Positions 1-9,745 of a DNA stretch of 64,000 nt are shown in pieces. Both the position numbers and the translations under genes were made by a program. The stretch is from an uncultured Saprospiraceae bacterium (GTDB taxonomy: Bacteria; Bacteroidota; Bacteroidia; Chitinophagales; Saprospiraceae), in the NCBI GenBank assembly GCA_937980645.1, contig CALJPQ010000009.1, forward strand, positions 326,522 through 390,521, in the 5' to 3' direction. Under the pieces are notes generated by a model. The model saw only the letters and a list, made by a program, of their open reading frames with translations. It was not told the origin of the DNA and did no database searches. Position 1 is the first letter of the stretch; the number at the start of each line of letters is the position of its first letter.

Positions 1-239
1 GTTCGATGCCCTCCCCTGCGAAGCGAAGACACACTTAAGCACGGCTACACATCGTTTCAGTGTAGCATTTACTAAAAGATAATAAAGCGGGCTTGAGTTC
101 TGGTCAGCGCTGCCTAAGAGGAGCATTTCTGATATCTGAGCAAAGGCGCTTGAGCCACTTCGACCAACGCTCAATAAGAGCGCAACGCAGTAAAGGCAAA
201 GTGCTTCGCCTGTTCACAATCGCGTAAACATAAACGGCA
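1..239. other. Intergenic stretch, no gene seen
   Basis: No credible reading frame or clear promoter motif lies before the first gene. Bases 1-22 start with GTTCGA and could be paired as the 3' end of a tRNA, but the rest would lie outside the window, so it is not called. Confidence 0.4.
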
Positions 240-1313
240 ATGAACATTATCAAATCACTAAAAAAACTCTTTCAGCCGCCGCCGAGGCCAGAGGCAACAG
301 CCCCTGAACCTTCGCCACAAGAGTCGCCACCGACAAACATTACATTAAACGACACTCCATCTATTTTTATCAATCATTCTGAGCACATGAAAAAAACGGA
401 TAATTTGCGCTATCCTATCGGCCCTTTTGAGTACGGAAAGACCTACTCGCTGGCGCAAACACGCGAAAACATTCATACTATTGAGCGTCTGCCCAACGAG
501 CTCAGAAAAGTTCTTCGCAAAATTGGTCGAAACCATTTCGACATGACTTACCGCCCGGGTGGATGGACGGTGCGCCAAGTAGTCCATCATCTGGCTGACT
601 CGCACATGAATGCTTTTATACGCATGAAAATGGCGCTAACAGAGCCAACGCCGGTTATTAAGCCCTATGAGCAAGACCTCTGGGCAAAAACAGCCGATGT
701 AACAGAAATGCCGGTCAAAGTGTCCCTGCGACTATTGATGGCGCTTCATCGGCGCTGGGTTGCCTTGTTAGAGTCTTTGACTGAGGACGATTTGGAAAAA
801 GGCTATTTCCATCCAGAGCGCAACGCCATTGTTTTTTTGCCGGAGGCTATCGCGCTCTATGCCTGGCACTGCAAACATCATCTGGCCCATTTAAACATAG
901 TGGCACAAAGTGTCGCTGAAAACAAAGCAGAAAAGCACGCAGCAACGTCAGCTAAGCCCAAATCCACACAACAACAAACGGCCACAAAAGAAACAAGTAT
1001 GAGCCGTGCTGAAATTTTAGCCAAGGCCCGTGCTGCTCGTGCTGCCAAGCGCGCTGAGCAGGGTGCTGAGGCGGCTGCGCCCAAAGCGAAGCAGCCCGTT
1101 CAGGCTGCTGAGGGTCCGAAGATGAGCCGTGCTGAGGCGTTGGCCAAGGCCCGTGCGGCTCGTGCAGCGAAGCGTGCGGCCCAGGGTGCTGAGGCGGCTG
1201 CGCCCAAGTCTAAGAAGTCTGCTGAGTCTGCTGAGGGTCCTAAGATGAGTCGCGCTGAAGCGTTGGCCAAGGCCCGTGCGGCTCGTGCTGCTAAACGCAA
1301 TCAGGGCCAATAA
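240..1313 (+). CDS. YfiT/DinB-like putative metal-dependent transferase with Lys/Ala-rich repeat tail
   Basis: Residues about 58-222 match the YfiT (bacillithiol-transferase-like, DinB superfamily) fold: the GGWTVRQVVHHLADSHMN motif followed by an HCKHH helix. H116/H117, H210 and H214 are the expected metal ligands. Family members transfer thiol cofactors to electrophiles or act as metal-dependent hydrolases; the substrate here is unknown. The domain normally ends near residue 225. This protein continues with a Gln/Thr/Lys linker and 2.6 copies of a 41-residue repeat whose core is SRAEALAKARAARAAKR, a basic helix like histone-H1-type tails, suggesting nucleic acid or polyanion binding (inference). 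The N-terminal 50 residues are Pro-rich and non-conserved; Met50 at 387 is an alternative start that gives the normal YfiT N-terminus. It has no operon partner: a 490-bp gap follows. Confidence 0.8.
   Translation: MNIIKSLKKLFQPPPRPEATAPEPSPQESPPTNITLNDTPSIFINHSEHMKKTDNLRYPIGPFEYGKTYSLAQTRENIHTIERLPNELRKVLRKIGRNHFDMTYRPGGWTVRQVVHHLADSHMNAFIRMKMALTEPTPVIKPYEQDLWAKTADVTEMPVKVSLRLLMALHRRWVALLESLTEDDLEKGYFHPERNAIVFLPEAIALYAWHCKHHLAHLNIVAQSVAENKAEKHAATSAKPKSTQQQTATKETSMSRAEILAKARAARAAKRAEQGAEAAAPKAKQPVQAAEGPKMSRAEALAKARAARAAKRAAQGAEAAAPKSKKSAESAEGPKMSRAEALAKARAARAAKRNQGQ
999..1313 (+). repeat. 123-bp tandem repeat inside the YfiT-like gene
   Basis: Three in-frame units begin at 999, 1122 and 1245 (the last is truncated by the stop). 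Each begins ATGAGYCG and encodes SRAE-LAKARAARAAKR followed by an Ala/Lys/Glu linker. The exact 123-bp period and high nucleotide identity point to recent tandem duplication. Confidence 0.9.
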
Positions 1314-1803
1314 CCCGAAGATTAGTTCAATCTATTAGAAAAGCGCCACTTTCGCCTACGAGCAGAAAGTGGCGCTTGCCTTTGGATACCATTAGGAAAG
1401 GCGCCTCAGACGTAAGAAGGCACAAAGGGACGAGTTCAGGTGCTCTCAGAGGTGTTACTCTCAGAGGTGTTGTCTTCGAGGTACGAGAAGGCGACATCTC
1501 TAAGAGTAGCCCAAATGAGATTTTACCACAAAGGCGCAGCGTTTTTTGAGCCGCCATGAATATGCGAATGATAGATGGATAGTTCCTCCATTCGTGGCGC
1601 TCCCCAAAACAAGTCTAATTGCCCTGATTTTTCGGAGAAAGAAACAGCCGCGTAACAACAAGACACACCGTATCCTACAGCGTCTGTGTCCGCTTAGATA
1701 TACAGATAAACCGGGCAGGCATTGTACAGAGCCATGCCTTCCGATATAGGTATTTGTTCTCTTCCGGCCTATGCCGGGCCTGTCTTGAAAACTATATTAG
1801 AAC
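1314..1803. other. 490-bp intergenic region with repeat remnants
   Basis: No credible gene: a 67-codon frame at 1546-1749 has no recognisable features and is left out. The region holds one copy of a dispersed palindromic element (about 1455-1506) and, around 1530-1556, a remnant resembling the CACAAAGGCGCAG-type repeat seen at other intergenic sites in the window. Confidence 0.6.
1456..1506 (-). repeat. Dispersed palindromic (REP-like) element, copy A
   Basis: An 11-bp imperfect inverted repeat (CAGAGGTGTTG at 1462-1472, CGACATCTCTA at 1492-1502) encloses a 19-bp spacer. The reverse complement aligns with the element at 51701-51751 over about 51 bp with roughly 44 matches by eye, and the spacer matches at 18 of 19 positions. 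The left arm CTCTCAGAGGTGTT is duplicated just upstream (1443-1456). Confidence 0.7.
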
Positions 1804-2535
1804 ATGAAAAAAACACTTACCGTATTATTGATAAGCGCGTTCCTGGCAAATGTGCTGACCTCCCAAAACTATTTTGGCTTGCTTAATGCTGACCAACAAA
1901 CAGTCTCCATAGGTGCAAATGCTAACCCTAACCTCAATGCAAATGCCGACTACCTTGTCGGCTTCGATGCTCAACACAAGACTGTCCGCCGATACGGTTT
2001 TGTAGCGCAGGCCAACTTCCCGCTGTTTTCTCAAAAAGGCTTTGACTTCGACCTGCGCATCGGTGCCGGAGCACTGTTTGCCTTCACAGAGAAATTCAGG
2101 GCCATCTCTGGCATCAGTTGGAACCTCTCCAGCACAGCCGATATCAACGGCCGTTATGTTCACTCTGGCTTCAAATTGGATCTCTTCCCGAGCTATTACG
2201 GCAAAAGGTGGGTTATAGCGCCGCACCTTGCCATAGGCTATCAGCCCTGGATTCACATCAAACACAGTGCATACGCTATTCAGGCATTTCAATACCTGTA
2301 CCCTGGCGGAGCTGAACCATTCAGCGGCCCCAGAAACGGTTGGTTTTATCAAAACTACTTCCTGCTCCAGACAGGGCTGGCTGTGGCTTATTTCCAACCT
2401 CAATGGCACCTCCACCTGACCGCGAGCTTCCAACAGCAACCCAACAGAGTGGGACTGGTCTCTTTGCCCGATATCGGTATTATGCCCATCTATGGCGGTG
2501 TCAATTTCGGTTATTCGATACCGGATAGAAAATGA
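1804..2535 (+). CDS. Putative outer-membrane beta-barrel protein, unknown function
   Basis: 243 residues starting with a typical signal peptide (MKKTLTVLLISAFLANVLTSQ). The mature part alternates aromatic and polar residues in short strands (for example YLVGFDAQHKTVRRYGFVAQA, DLRIGAGALFAF, GVNFGYSI), as expected for a small 8-10-strand outer-membrane barrel. I recognise no specific family. It stands alone, convergent with the DUF5916 gene downstream and preceded by a long repeat-bearing gap. The start is set by the signal peptide; no strong Shine-Dalgarno is visible, as is normal in this phylum. Confidence 0.7.
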   Translation: MKKTLTVLLISAFLANVLTSQNYFGLLNADQQTVSIGANANPNLNANADYLVGFDAQHKTVRRYGFVAQANFPLFSQKGFDFDLRIGAGALFAFTEKFRAISGISWNLSSTADINGRYVHSGFKLDLFPSYYGKRWVIAPHLAIGYQPWIHIKHSAYAIQAFQYLYPGGAEPFSGPRNGWFYQNYFLLQTGLAVAYFQPQWHLHLTASFQQQPNRVGLVSLPDIGIMPIYGGVNFGYSIPDRK

Positions 2536-2826
2536 GCGCCTGAACTGACACCGGCAATGTAGAAGGTTGTGGTGTCTCTCCTGTCCTTAAAAGCGCGTTT
2601 ACCCTCTTGTAACTACCTATTTATGTAAGGGCCTATTCATTTTTAATGTACGAGCCTGTGCTCTTTCATTATCCGTTCGCGCAGCGGCCGCAAAGAGTGG
2701 ATTGGCAACTATTCAAAAACGCTGCGCTTTTTGACACAGCAAGTATGCCGATCACAATCAGTCGCAACTCTTCTGCCATTATGGCGTGCAGAGCATGGTA
2801 AAAAAGCGTACAAAGCCCTTCGCTTC
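2536..2826. other. Intergenic region between convergent genes
   Basis: No gene seen. CAAAAA (2714 region) and TTTTTG can pair around an 8-nt GC-rich loop and might act as a weak bidirectional terminator. The string GGCCGCAAAGAGTG near 2689-2702 recurs at 42006-42019, marking it as part of a dispersed intergenic repeat family. Confidence 0.4.
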
Positions 2827-5154
2827 TTACCGCGGCAAAAGGTCTAAGAACAGAATAGCTTTCAAGTTGAGCGACCCGGCGCTCACCTCATCGGGAGTGA
2901 AAACCCCGCGTCCGTCTAATTGCCAGTAATATCGGTAGGCTAATTGCAGCGTGCTGATGCCCCAGAACACATAGCGTATGCCCAGTTCGCCGCCCCAGCC
3001 GACATCATGCGGGGTGGGGCTTTGTTCTACCGGGAGGTCTGTGGGCTGAAACTTACCGTTGTCTTGTAATTCCACAATTTGAGCGCGAAAACTTCGATAG
3101 CGGTAGTAATTGGCTGTCCCCCACATCTGCCAGTGCGTACCGGCAAACCACTCTATTGTCAGCCGGCTGGTCAGATACTCCAGGTCCTGACGCAGGAAAA
3201 ACCAGCTCGGTAGCGGTATGGGCTGGATAGTCAGGCGGTCGAAATCGCGCTGGGCCGAAGCATTTGCCCGCAAGCGCCAGGCTTGCTGGAGGTTCCACGA
3301 GAGGCTTGCTGCAGCTCTGAGGCTGGGGTTTTCCCCGCGCAGTGTGGTTCGCCCACTCGCCTCAATGTCGGCGATAAAACGCCGGCGCACATCAGAAGTA
3401 AGCGAAAGCCTTCCATCAAATTCAGGCGCCAGGATTTGAGGTAAATAAACTCCGCCTGACGTGTGCCGATACCGCTGATAATGAGGAATGTAACCCAGAT
3501 GGAGCCCCCAATGGCGGAAGCCATTATCCAAGCCCGAAAGACGCACATACGAGTAATAGGTACCGCCTATTTGCCGGCTAAGCCCGGCGGTAGCAAAGCG
3601 ATTGAGCCAGCGCCCGCGCGGGGTATAGTCCTGGAAGAGCACCTCCGCATTGCTTGTCTCAAAGCGCACATTTTGTTCTGGCAGAAAATCGTTGCGCACC
3701 GGCTGTTTGCTTGAATGGCTGACTGCCCAGCCCCAGCGCCGGTTGATGCGCGCCAGGCGAAGGCCATATTGCCCGTGCGAGAACGACGTATCGCGCCGAA
3801 TGTCGTAGCGGCCATTGGCAAAGCCGCTGACTTCCAGGCTGTTGGCCCGATTGCGCACGCGCCAGTGCACATCAGGCGCATACACCTGATAATCTCGGCT
3901 GGCCAGCAGCATCGCCGTTGAGGCGTTCACAAAGCCGTTGTTGGGCAAGATGTATTCCGCAGCCACGCTCTGGTAACTCGACAGTCCCTGCAGGGTAATG
4001 TTTTCCACATTGGCGCCACCCATGAAAAAGATGCGCCGCCGCACAGGCTCCAGCAGGGCATGGTAAGCCCCCAGGCGCCAGTTGCCCCGAGTGCGCGTCG
4101 TGAGTTTGGAAGCCTGCAATACCTGCGATTTGCTGGCTATTATTGGGATGATAACTGGAACAGGAAGGCCATTGGGCGGTAGACGGTGGGAGAACGCCGA
4201 TGCATCTACGAGCGGGTAGTGGGTGAAGTGCGGATTGTGTTCAAATAAATCCCGCTCCTCTTCCTCGAATTGGCGTGGCCGGGGTGTTTGAGACAGCCCT
4301 ATGTCCGCAGTAGAACCGAAGGGTATCACAAGAGGGCCGGTTTCTACCTGATATCCCGGGAAGAGCGTAACGTCCAGCGTCGAGGCGCTGCCCAGCCCTG
4401 CGCGGCCATCTACACCTCCTCGCAGAAAGGGACGGTACTCTCGGGCGGTACCTTCTGCCTGTATTGCCATAGAGGCGCGCCTCAGCTGCTGCACAGCGGG
4501 TACGCCTTCCAGTGTACCGAACTGCCACACCACATCCCGCACGAGCGGGTCTTGAGGGCTCCAAGTAGACAATTCGCCCGCCGTGCGGTCGAAGCGCGTG
4601 CATTGCAGGCCCCAATGGCGGCGGCCCTGACGCGCAAAGCGCAGTGCTGTGTACGGGATGCGCATCTCCACACTCCAGCCTTCTGCGTGGCGCACCACAG
4701 CGCTTTGCCAGAGGGCGTCCCAGCCCACGCCAGCGTTGCGCGCGTCGAGTTGTACGCCCGCGGCGCTCACGGTGAAGTCAAAGGCCAGCCGGTCGTCGTC
4801 CCAGGTGTCTAAGCTGAGACGAAACCAGTCGCCCGTCAGTTCCACATCCCGGATGCCGTAGTCGTCGCGCACCGTGCCGCTCGAGTGGCAGAAGGCCCCC
4901 ACGTAGAGGGCATATTCGCCAAAAAATAGCCGCACTTCCGTACGCGCCAGAGGTGTTTGGCCGAAAACAGGCGTGCTGGTGGTGAACGGCTCCAGCACGG
5001 CGGCTTCGGCCCAACAGGAGTCCAACAGATGCCCATCCAAGTGCGGGTGGGTGGACAAGAGAGGGGCATTTACGCGCGGGCGCGTCTGAGCGAGCAATGC
5101 AAACGAATAGGCGCACAGCGCTGCTGTGGCGCACCCGAGGAGGAATGGCTTCAT
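2827..5154 (-). CDS. DUF5916 family protein with CBM9-like N-terminal domain
   Basis: After a signal peptide (starting at the second Met, 5154; a Met 9 codons upstream at 5181 would place charged residues ahead of the signal) comes a carbohydrate-binding-module-9-like domain, residues about 30-220, with the pattern DGHLLDSCWAEA, LYVGAFCHSS and RIPYTALRF typical of DUF5916 proteins. The remaining 550 residues are rich in alternating aromatic strands (LRLARINRRWGWAVSHS, YRYYWQLDGRGVF) and are probably an outer-membrane barrel. DUF5916 proteins are common in Bacteroidota; their function is not established, although the CBM9 fold suggests glycan contact. It lies 106 bp downstream of the large choice-of-anchor V adhesin, on the same strand. 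Confidence 0.82.
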   Translation of the reverse strand: MKPFLLGCATAALCAYSFALLAQTRPRVNAPLLSTHPHLDGHLLDSCWAEAAVLEPFTTSTPVFGQTPLARTEVRLFFGEYALYVGAFCHSSGTVRDDYGIRDVELTGDWFRLSLDTWDDDRLAFDFTVSAAGVQLDARNAGVGWDALWQSAVVRHAEGWSVEMRIPYTALRFARQGRRHWGLQCTRFDRTAGELSTWSPQDPLVRDVVWQFGTLEGVPAVQQLRRASMAIQAEGTAREYRPFLRGGVDGRAGLGSASTLDVTLFPGYQVETGPLVIPFGSTADIGLSQTPRPRQFEEEERDLFEHNPHFTHYPLVDASAFSHRLPPNGLPVPVIIPIIASKSQVLQASKLTTRTRGNWRLGAYHALLEPVRRRIFFMGGANVENITLQGLSSYQSVAAEYILPNNGFVNASTAMLLASRDYQVYAPDVHWRVRNRANSLEVSGFANGRYDIRRDTSFSHGQYGLRLARINRRWGWAVSHSSKQPVRNDFLPEQNVRFETSNAEVLFQDYTPRGRWLNRFATAGLSRQIGGTYYSYVRLSGLDNGFRHWGLHLGYIPHYQRYRHTSGGVYLPQILAPEFDGRLSLTSDVRRRFIADIEASGRTTLRGENPSLRAAASLSWNLQQAWRLRANASAQRDFDRLTIQPIPLPSWFFLRQDLEYLTSRLTIEWFAGTHWQMWGTANYYRYRSFRAQIVELQDNGKFQPTDLPVEQSPTPHDVGWGGELGIRYVFWGISTLQLAYRYYWQLDGRGVFTPDEVSAGSLNLKAILFLDLLPR

Positions 5155-5260
5155 AACGACATACGGTTTCTTTTCAGGCATGACGTCGGAAAAACCAGCA
5201 GGGTTGGAGTGCCCGAAGACTTTTCTCCAACCCTGCCAGCAAGCAAGCCGAGCGGCGTGA

Positions 5261-8200
5261 TTACTGCTTCACCCAGGGTATCATTCGGCTGAGCCCTTGT
5301 GCGTCAATGGCCTGCAGGTAATACAGCCCCGGCGGCAGGTGGGCAATGGGGATGTTATGCCGGAGGTCTGCCGGCGTCAGGGTCAGCACCCAGCGGCCGT
5401 GTGCGTCCAACAGGCGCAGGGCGGCGGGTTCGGCGCCAATCAGTTCAATGCGAATGCTTTCCGACGCTGGGTTGGGCACGACGCGCAGGCGCCCGTCAGC
5501 GCCCAGGTCGCGCGTGGAGATGATGTTGTCCACTACCACAGGCCCCAGGGTGCGCGTGCAGCCGTTTTCGTCCGTAACCGTCAGCACGTAGCGGCCGGCA
5601 TAGAGGCTGTCCAGGTTCTGCACAGTAGCAAAAGGTTGGCTGTCTTTCGTCCACTCAAAGCGCAGCGTACCCACACCACCCGAAACGGATACCTGGATGC
5701 GGCCTCGCCCAGCGCCGCCGATATCGTTGACCACCGTGTCCAAGGTGATGGCAATGGGCGGCCCGACGGTTATCGTGAACGAACAGGTGGCCGTGTTGCC
5801 CGAAGCGTCGCTCAGACGGAAGACCTGGAGCGTCTGGCCTACGGGGAAGATGCTGCCGCTGGGGAGTCCTTGCTCGAGCACGGGCTGTGCATTGCCCAGC
5901 GCGCAGTTGTCTGCAAATGTCGGCGCCGGGTATTGCACGGGTGCATCGGCGCAGCCCGTTCGCGACGGCGGGCAGGTCAGCGTGGGAGGTGTAGTGTCAT
6001 TGGCCACTACAGTTACCGTGCGCAGGTACAGGCAACCGTTGGCGTCGGTAACGGTGAGCGTGAATGTGCCTACGCCAACGCGGTTCGGGTCACCGCCCGG
6101 CCAGGAGAACATGTAGGGTGGCGTGCCGCCTGAAGTAATGGAAATGGTGATGCGTCCGTCTTCGCTCTCAGGGCACGAGGGCGGCGTAACGTCCACCTGG
6201 ATTTGTACTGGGTCGGGCTGCGACACTGTGGCCGTGCCTATCGCCTGACAGCCGGCTGCGTCGGTGGTCGTAACGGTGTAAACGCCTGCGGATAGGTTAG
6301 CAATGGTGGGCGTGCTACCACCGTTCGACCAAGTGTAGGTAATCGGCGCTGTGCCATTGGCTACCGCAGCAGAGGCCGTGCCCGAAGCCTCGCCCGGGCA
6401 GCGGGCCGGCGTGGCAGAGGTGGTCAGGGTCAGGTTGCAGTTGAACGCATTAACCACTACCGTTTGCGTTGCCGTGCAGCCGTTGGCATCCTGCACGGTT
6501 ACAGTATAAGTTCCAGGGGCCAAGCCGGTGATAGTAGGAGTCGTCTGGCCGTTGCTCCATTGGTAGGTGTAAGGCGGCGTACCGCCCACAGGCGCTGCTG
6601 TGGCTGTACCATCGTTGCGGCCCACACCCGTTTCGGGCGTGGCACTGGCATTAGGCAGCAGGGCCGTTGGCCCCATTACAGCGACGGACAACTGCAGCGG
6701 GCAGTTGGTATCGTCCGTTACGGAGATGGTGTAATTGCCCGGTGCCAGGCCCGTGATGGTCGCTGTGGTGTCTCCCGTGTTCCACAGGTACACATAAGGT
6801 GGCGTGCCGTTGCTGACGTTCACCGTTGCCGTGCCGTTGTTGGCGCCGAAGCAGCTGACGTTCGTGGCGCTGATGGTGGCCGTCAGGGTGCAATTGAAGC
6901 TGTTGACCGTAACCGTTTGCTCGGCTGTGCAGCCGTTAGCATCCTCTACCGTAACGGTGTAGGCGCCGGGTGCCAGGCTGGTAATCGTTGCCGTGGTGTC
7001 GCCGGTATTCCAGGTATAGGTGTAGGGTGCTGTGCCGCCCGTGGGGTCGGCGGTGGCGGTGCCGTCGTTGGCGCCAAAAGCCGTTTCACCTGTGGCGGAA
7101 GCGTTGGCCTGCAACACGGCCGGTTGGGTGATTTCGACGGACGTCGTAGCTGAACAGCCCTCGCTGTCGGTAACGCTGACGAAGTACGTGCCGGCGGGCA
7201 GGTTTTGTATTGTGGTCGTGGTATCGCCGTTCGACCAGGCGTATTCAAACGGCCCCACACCGCCGCTGCCCGCTGCTGTGGCGCTGCCGTTCTGCTGGCC
7301 AAAGCAGGCTACCGGTGTAGCGCTTACGATGGCAACTCCGACGGGTGGCGATTGAACGACCGTAGCGGTATCCGTTGCTGAACAGCCATTTACTGTGTTG
7401 GTAATGAGCAGAATATATGATCCTGCCGAGTCCACTAATGGCGTCAGCGTGGTGTCGCCCGCCACGATGTGCCCATCGGGTGTCGTCCACAGGTAAGCAA
7501 AGTTTTGGCCCTGCGATGAGGCGGAGGCATCCAGCTGCAGGGTATCGTTCTGGCAGTTGAGATTGAGCGGCGGCGCTATGCTGACGGTAGGCGCCACCGT
7601 GTCCAGTGCTACGGTTGCCGAGGCCGTATTCGTACAGCCATTGAGCAGGTTGGTTACTACGACGGAGTAAGCGCCTGGCACGGTGGTCTGCGGGTTTTTC
7701 TGCGTCGAGGTGAAGCCCTGCGGCCCGCTCCAGGCAAAGGCTGCCGAGTCGGCGTTCGTGGTCAGCGTCAGTTGGGCCAGGGTGTCGGTGCAGGTGAGGG
7801 CTTCAGCGGTAGCTGAGGCGGTGGGCTTTACGGTGTCTTGAGCCACCGTAGCCACAGTGGTGTTCACGCAGCCATTGGCACCATTCGTTACGGTAACGGT
7901 ATAGGTACCTGGCGCCGACACACCCGGGTTTTGTTGCGTAGAAGTAAAGCCCGACGGCCCGACCCAGGAGAACGTCGCAGGGTTAGCATTGGTGGTCGTC
8001 AGCAGCGTTACCACCGTATCTGCACAGGTAAGCGTGTCCGTCTGCACCGCTACGGTTGGCGGCGTCGTGTTGGTCGTTACCTGCGTGCTCGAGGTGTTCG
8101 TGCAGCCGTTAGCGGTGTTGGTAACAGTAACCGAATACGTGCCCGGCGTGCTGGTCTGGAAGTTCTGCTGGTTGCTGGTGAAACCACCCGGCCCGGCCCA

Positions 8201-9565
8201 GGAAAAATTGGCCGAGTTGGCGTTGGTGCTCACCTGTACCGTTACAGAGTTCTGGACGCATGTAATAACGCCACCCGAGGCTGTGGCCGTTGGCGGCTGC
8301 TGGTTGCTTGTAGCCGTCGTGGAGGCCGACGAGGTACAGCCGTTGACGTTGTTCGTAACCACCAGTGTATAAGTACCGGCGGCGTTGACCACAGGGTTAA
8401 GCGTGTTGGCACCCGATACAATGTTGCCGCCATTGGAGGCCGTCCACTGGTACGAAAAATTCGGCCCTGTAGAAGACCCTGCGCCGTTGAGCACAGCGAG
8501 GGGTTGCGTGCAAGTAAGGACCGCCGGTGGCCCGGCGTTGGCGTTAGGCGGCGTAACGTTGGCCGTTACGGTTACCTGTGCCGAGCGCGTGCAACCGTTG
8601 GCGTCCGTAACAACGACGCCGTAGGTGCCGGGAGCAAACACCTGAATGGGGTTCCCCGTTTGCCCATCCGACCATAGGAAGCTATACGGCGGCGTGCCGC
8701 CACCCGCTGTAGCCGTCAGGGTAGAAGAAAGGTTGATGCAGGTGATAGGATTGCTCGAGGTAGCCGAAAGCGTCAGCAGCGGTGGCTGCGTAATGGCTAC
8801 CGATGCCGTTGCTGTGCCGCTGCCCGACGAACCCGTTACCGTAACGGTGTAAGTACCTGCCGACAGGTTCACGGCCGTCTGGCCGTTCTGACCATTGTTC
8901 CATTGATAGGTGTAGGGCGGTGTGCCTCCGGAAGGCTCTGCAGTGGCGCTGCCGTTGTTGCCGCCAAAGCAGGAGACATGGTTCACGTTCGTGATACTCA
9001 CCGTCAAGGGCGGCGCGCCAGCAAAGGCGTACGTCTCAGAAAAAGCAAAGGCGACGTCGCCGCTGGTGTTGCCGTTGCCGTTGCAGAAATTACCAATAAA
9101 ATAAAATTTGATCGTATTGCCCCCAGCAGATACCGGTGACTTCCAATTGAAAACCCAACTCACCGAATTGCCCGAGAATAACTTGGAACCTCGATGTTCA
9201 ATGTACTCCCGTCCGTTAAAAAACTCTGTTCCACTCTCGCTATTGACTGCGATGAGGTCGCCAGCATTACTGTTGTTGCCATCCACCACAACCAGCTGAT
9301 AGCCGCCTCGGCTGGGGCTGCCGCTCGTAGCCGTCAGTGTAATTTCCATCGGATACGTCGTATTGGGTTCGATGGTCGAGGGCAGGCCGCTGATACTGAC
9401 CGTGCCCGAATAGGCCCCTCCGCCGTGGCAGTTATTGCAGGTGCCATTATCAAACGGAGCACCAGTAACGCCTGTGGGCGGATTGCCCGAATTAGCTAAC
9501 CACACCAGTACGCCCAGTGCCAGGCCAGCCACGCGCATCAAAGGAGAAGCGTAGAAATTCTTCAT
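5261..9565 (-). CDS. Large T9SS-secreted choice-of-anchor V protein with Ig-like/SprB repeats
   Basis: 1434 residues. Signal peptide, then a choice-of-anchor V domain (about 25-190) with a c-type-heme-like CNNCH motif at C43-H47. Next come about five Ig-like repeats (each with a single Cys, F-WxGPxGF-TSTQ and ending NGCT), then six or more SprB repeats (pattern CFG-NNGSATA-GGTPPYTYxW-NG... AGxYTVTVTDANGC), an HYR-like domain (DTTPPTLTCPP...TFADNCA...DASGNTATC) and one last SprB-like unit. The final 75 residues are a T9SS sorting domain (VVPNPASESIRIEL...LPPGLYYLQAID). The protein is therefore predicted to be surface-exposed or secreted; SprB-type repeats occur in gliding adhesins. It is paralogous in its N-terminus to the next gene upstream (9746-10567). 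Confidence 0.9.
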   Translation of the reverse strand: MKNFYASPLMRVAGLALGVLVWLANSGNPPTGVTGAPFDNGTCNNCHGGGAYSGTVSISGLPSTIEPNTTYPMEITLTATSGSPSRGGYQLVVVDGNNSNAGDLIAVNSESGTEFFNGREYIEHRGSKLFSGNSVSWVFNWKSPVSAGGNTIKFYFIGNFCNGNGNTSGDVAFAFSETYAFAGAPPLTVSITNVNHVSCFGGNNGSATAEPSGGTPPYTYQWNNGQNGQTAVNLSAGTYTVTVTGSSGSGTATASVAITQPPLLTLSATSSNPITCINLSSTLTATAGGGTPPYSFLWSDGQTGNPIQVFAPGTYGVVVTDANGCTRSAQVTVTANVTPPNANAGPPAVLTCTQPLAVLNGAGSSTGPNFSYQWTASNGGNIVSGANTLNPVVNAAGTYTLVVTNNVNGCTSSASTTATSNQQPPTATASGGVITCVQNSVTVQVSTNANSANFSWAGPGGFTSNQQNFQTSTPGTYSVTVTNTANGCTNTSSTQVTTNTTPPTVAVQTDTLTCADTVVTLLTTTNANPATFSWVGPSGFTSTQQNPGVSAPGTYTVTVTNGANGCVNTTVATVAQDTVKPTASATAEALTCTDTLAQLTLTTNADSAAFAWSGPQGFTSTQKNPQTTVPGAYSVVVTNLLNGCTNTASATVALDTVAPTVSIAPPLNLNCQNDTLQLDASASSQGQNFAYLWTTPDGHIVAGDTTLTPLVDSAGSYILLITNTVNGCSATDTATVVQSPPVGVAIVSATPVACFGQQNGSATAAGSGGVGPFEYAWSNGDTTTTIQNLPAGTYFVSVTDSEGCSATTSVEITQPAVLQANASATGETAFGANDGTATADPTGGTAPYTYTWNTGDTTATITSLAPGAYTVTVEDANGCTAEQTVTVNSFNCTLTATISATNVSCFGANNGTATVNVSNGTPPYVYLWNTGDTTATITGLAPGNYTISVTDDTNCPLQLSVAVMGPTALLPNASATPETGVGRNDGTATAAPVGGTPPYTYQWSNGQTTPTITGLAPGTYTVTVQDANGCTATQTVVVNAFNCNLTLTTSATPARCPGEASGTASAAVANGTAPITYTWSNGGSTPTIANLSAGVYTVTTTDAAGCQAIGTATVSQPDPVQIQVDVTPPSCPESEDGRITISITSGGTPPYMFSWPGGDPNRVGVGTFTLTVTDANGCLYLRTVTVVANDTTPPTLTCPPSRTGCADAPVQYPAPTFADNCALGNAQPVLEQGLPSGSIFPVGQTLQVFRLSDASGNTATCSFTITVGPPIAITLDTVVNDIGGAGRGRIQVSVSGGVGTLRFEWTKDSQPFATVQNLDSLYAGRYVLTVTDENGCTRTLGPVVVDNIISTRDLGADGRLRVVPNPASESIRIELIGAEPAALRLLDAHGRWVLTLTPADLRHNIPIAHLPPGLYYLQAIDAQGLSRMIPWVKQ

Positions 9566-9745
9566 GGACAGGGAGTTTTTACAGTGAGAAGGGAAAGAAT
9601 TGCGGCAGCAAGACGCCGCTGATATGTTTCAAAAAGGCATCGGCTCGTCGTCATGCGCTGAGCACAGCGATGGCTTCTTAAATACGCCGAAAAGCCAGGG
9701 TTCAGATTTACCCCATGACACCTACTGTTGGCGGAGATAACGAGT

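Noticed and set aside
1..22. Possible 3' end of a tRNA (GTTCGA plus a pairing arm)
   Set aside because: Only the T-loop and one strand of each stem would be inside the window, and no CCA follows; it cannot be tested here.
1546..1749. 67-codon open frame in the gap after the first gene
   Set aside because: Unstructured composition, no ribosome-binding or promoter signal, and it starts inside repeat DNA.
5297..9499. Several long plus-strand frames opposite the 1434-residue adhesin gene
   Set aside because: They are antisense shadows caused by GC-rich SprB repeats; their products have no domains and are rich in Arg/Gly/Val.
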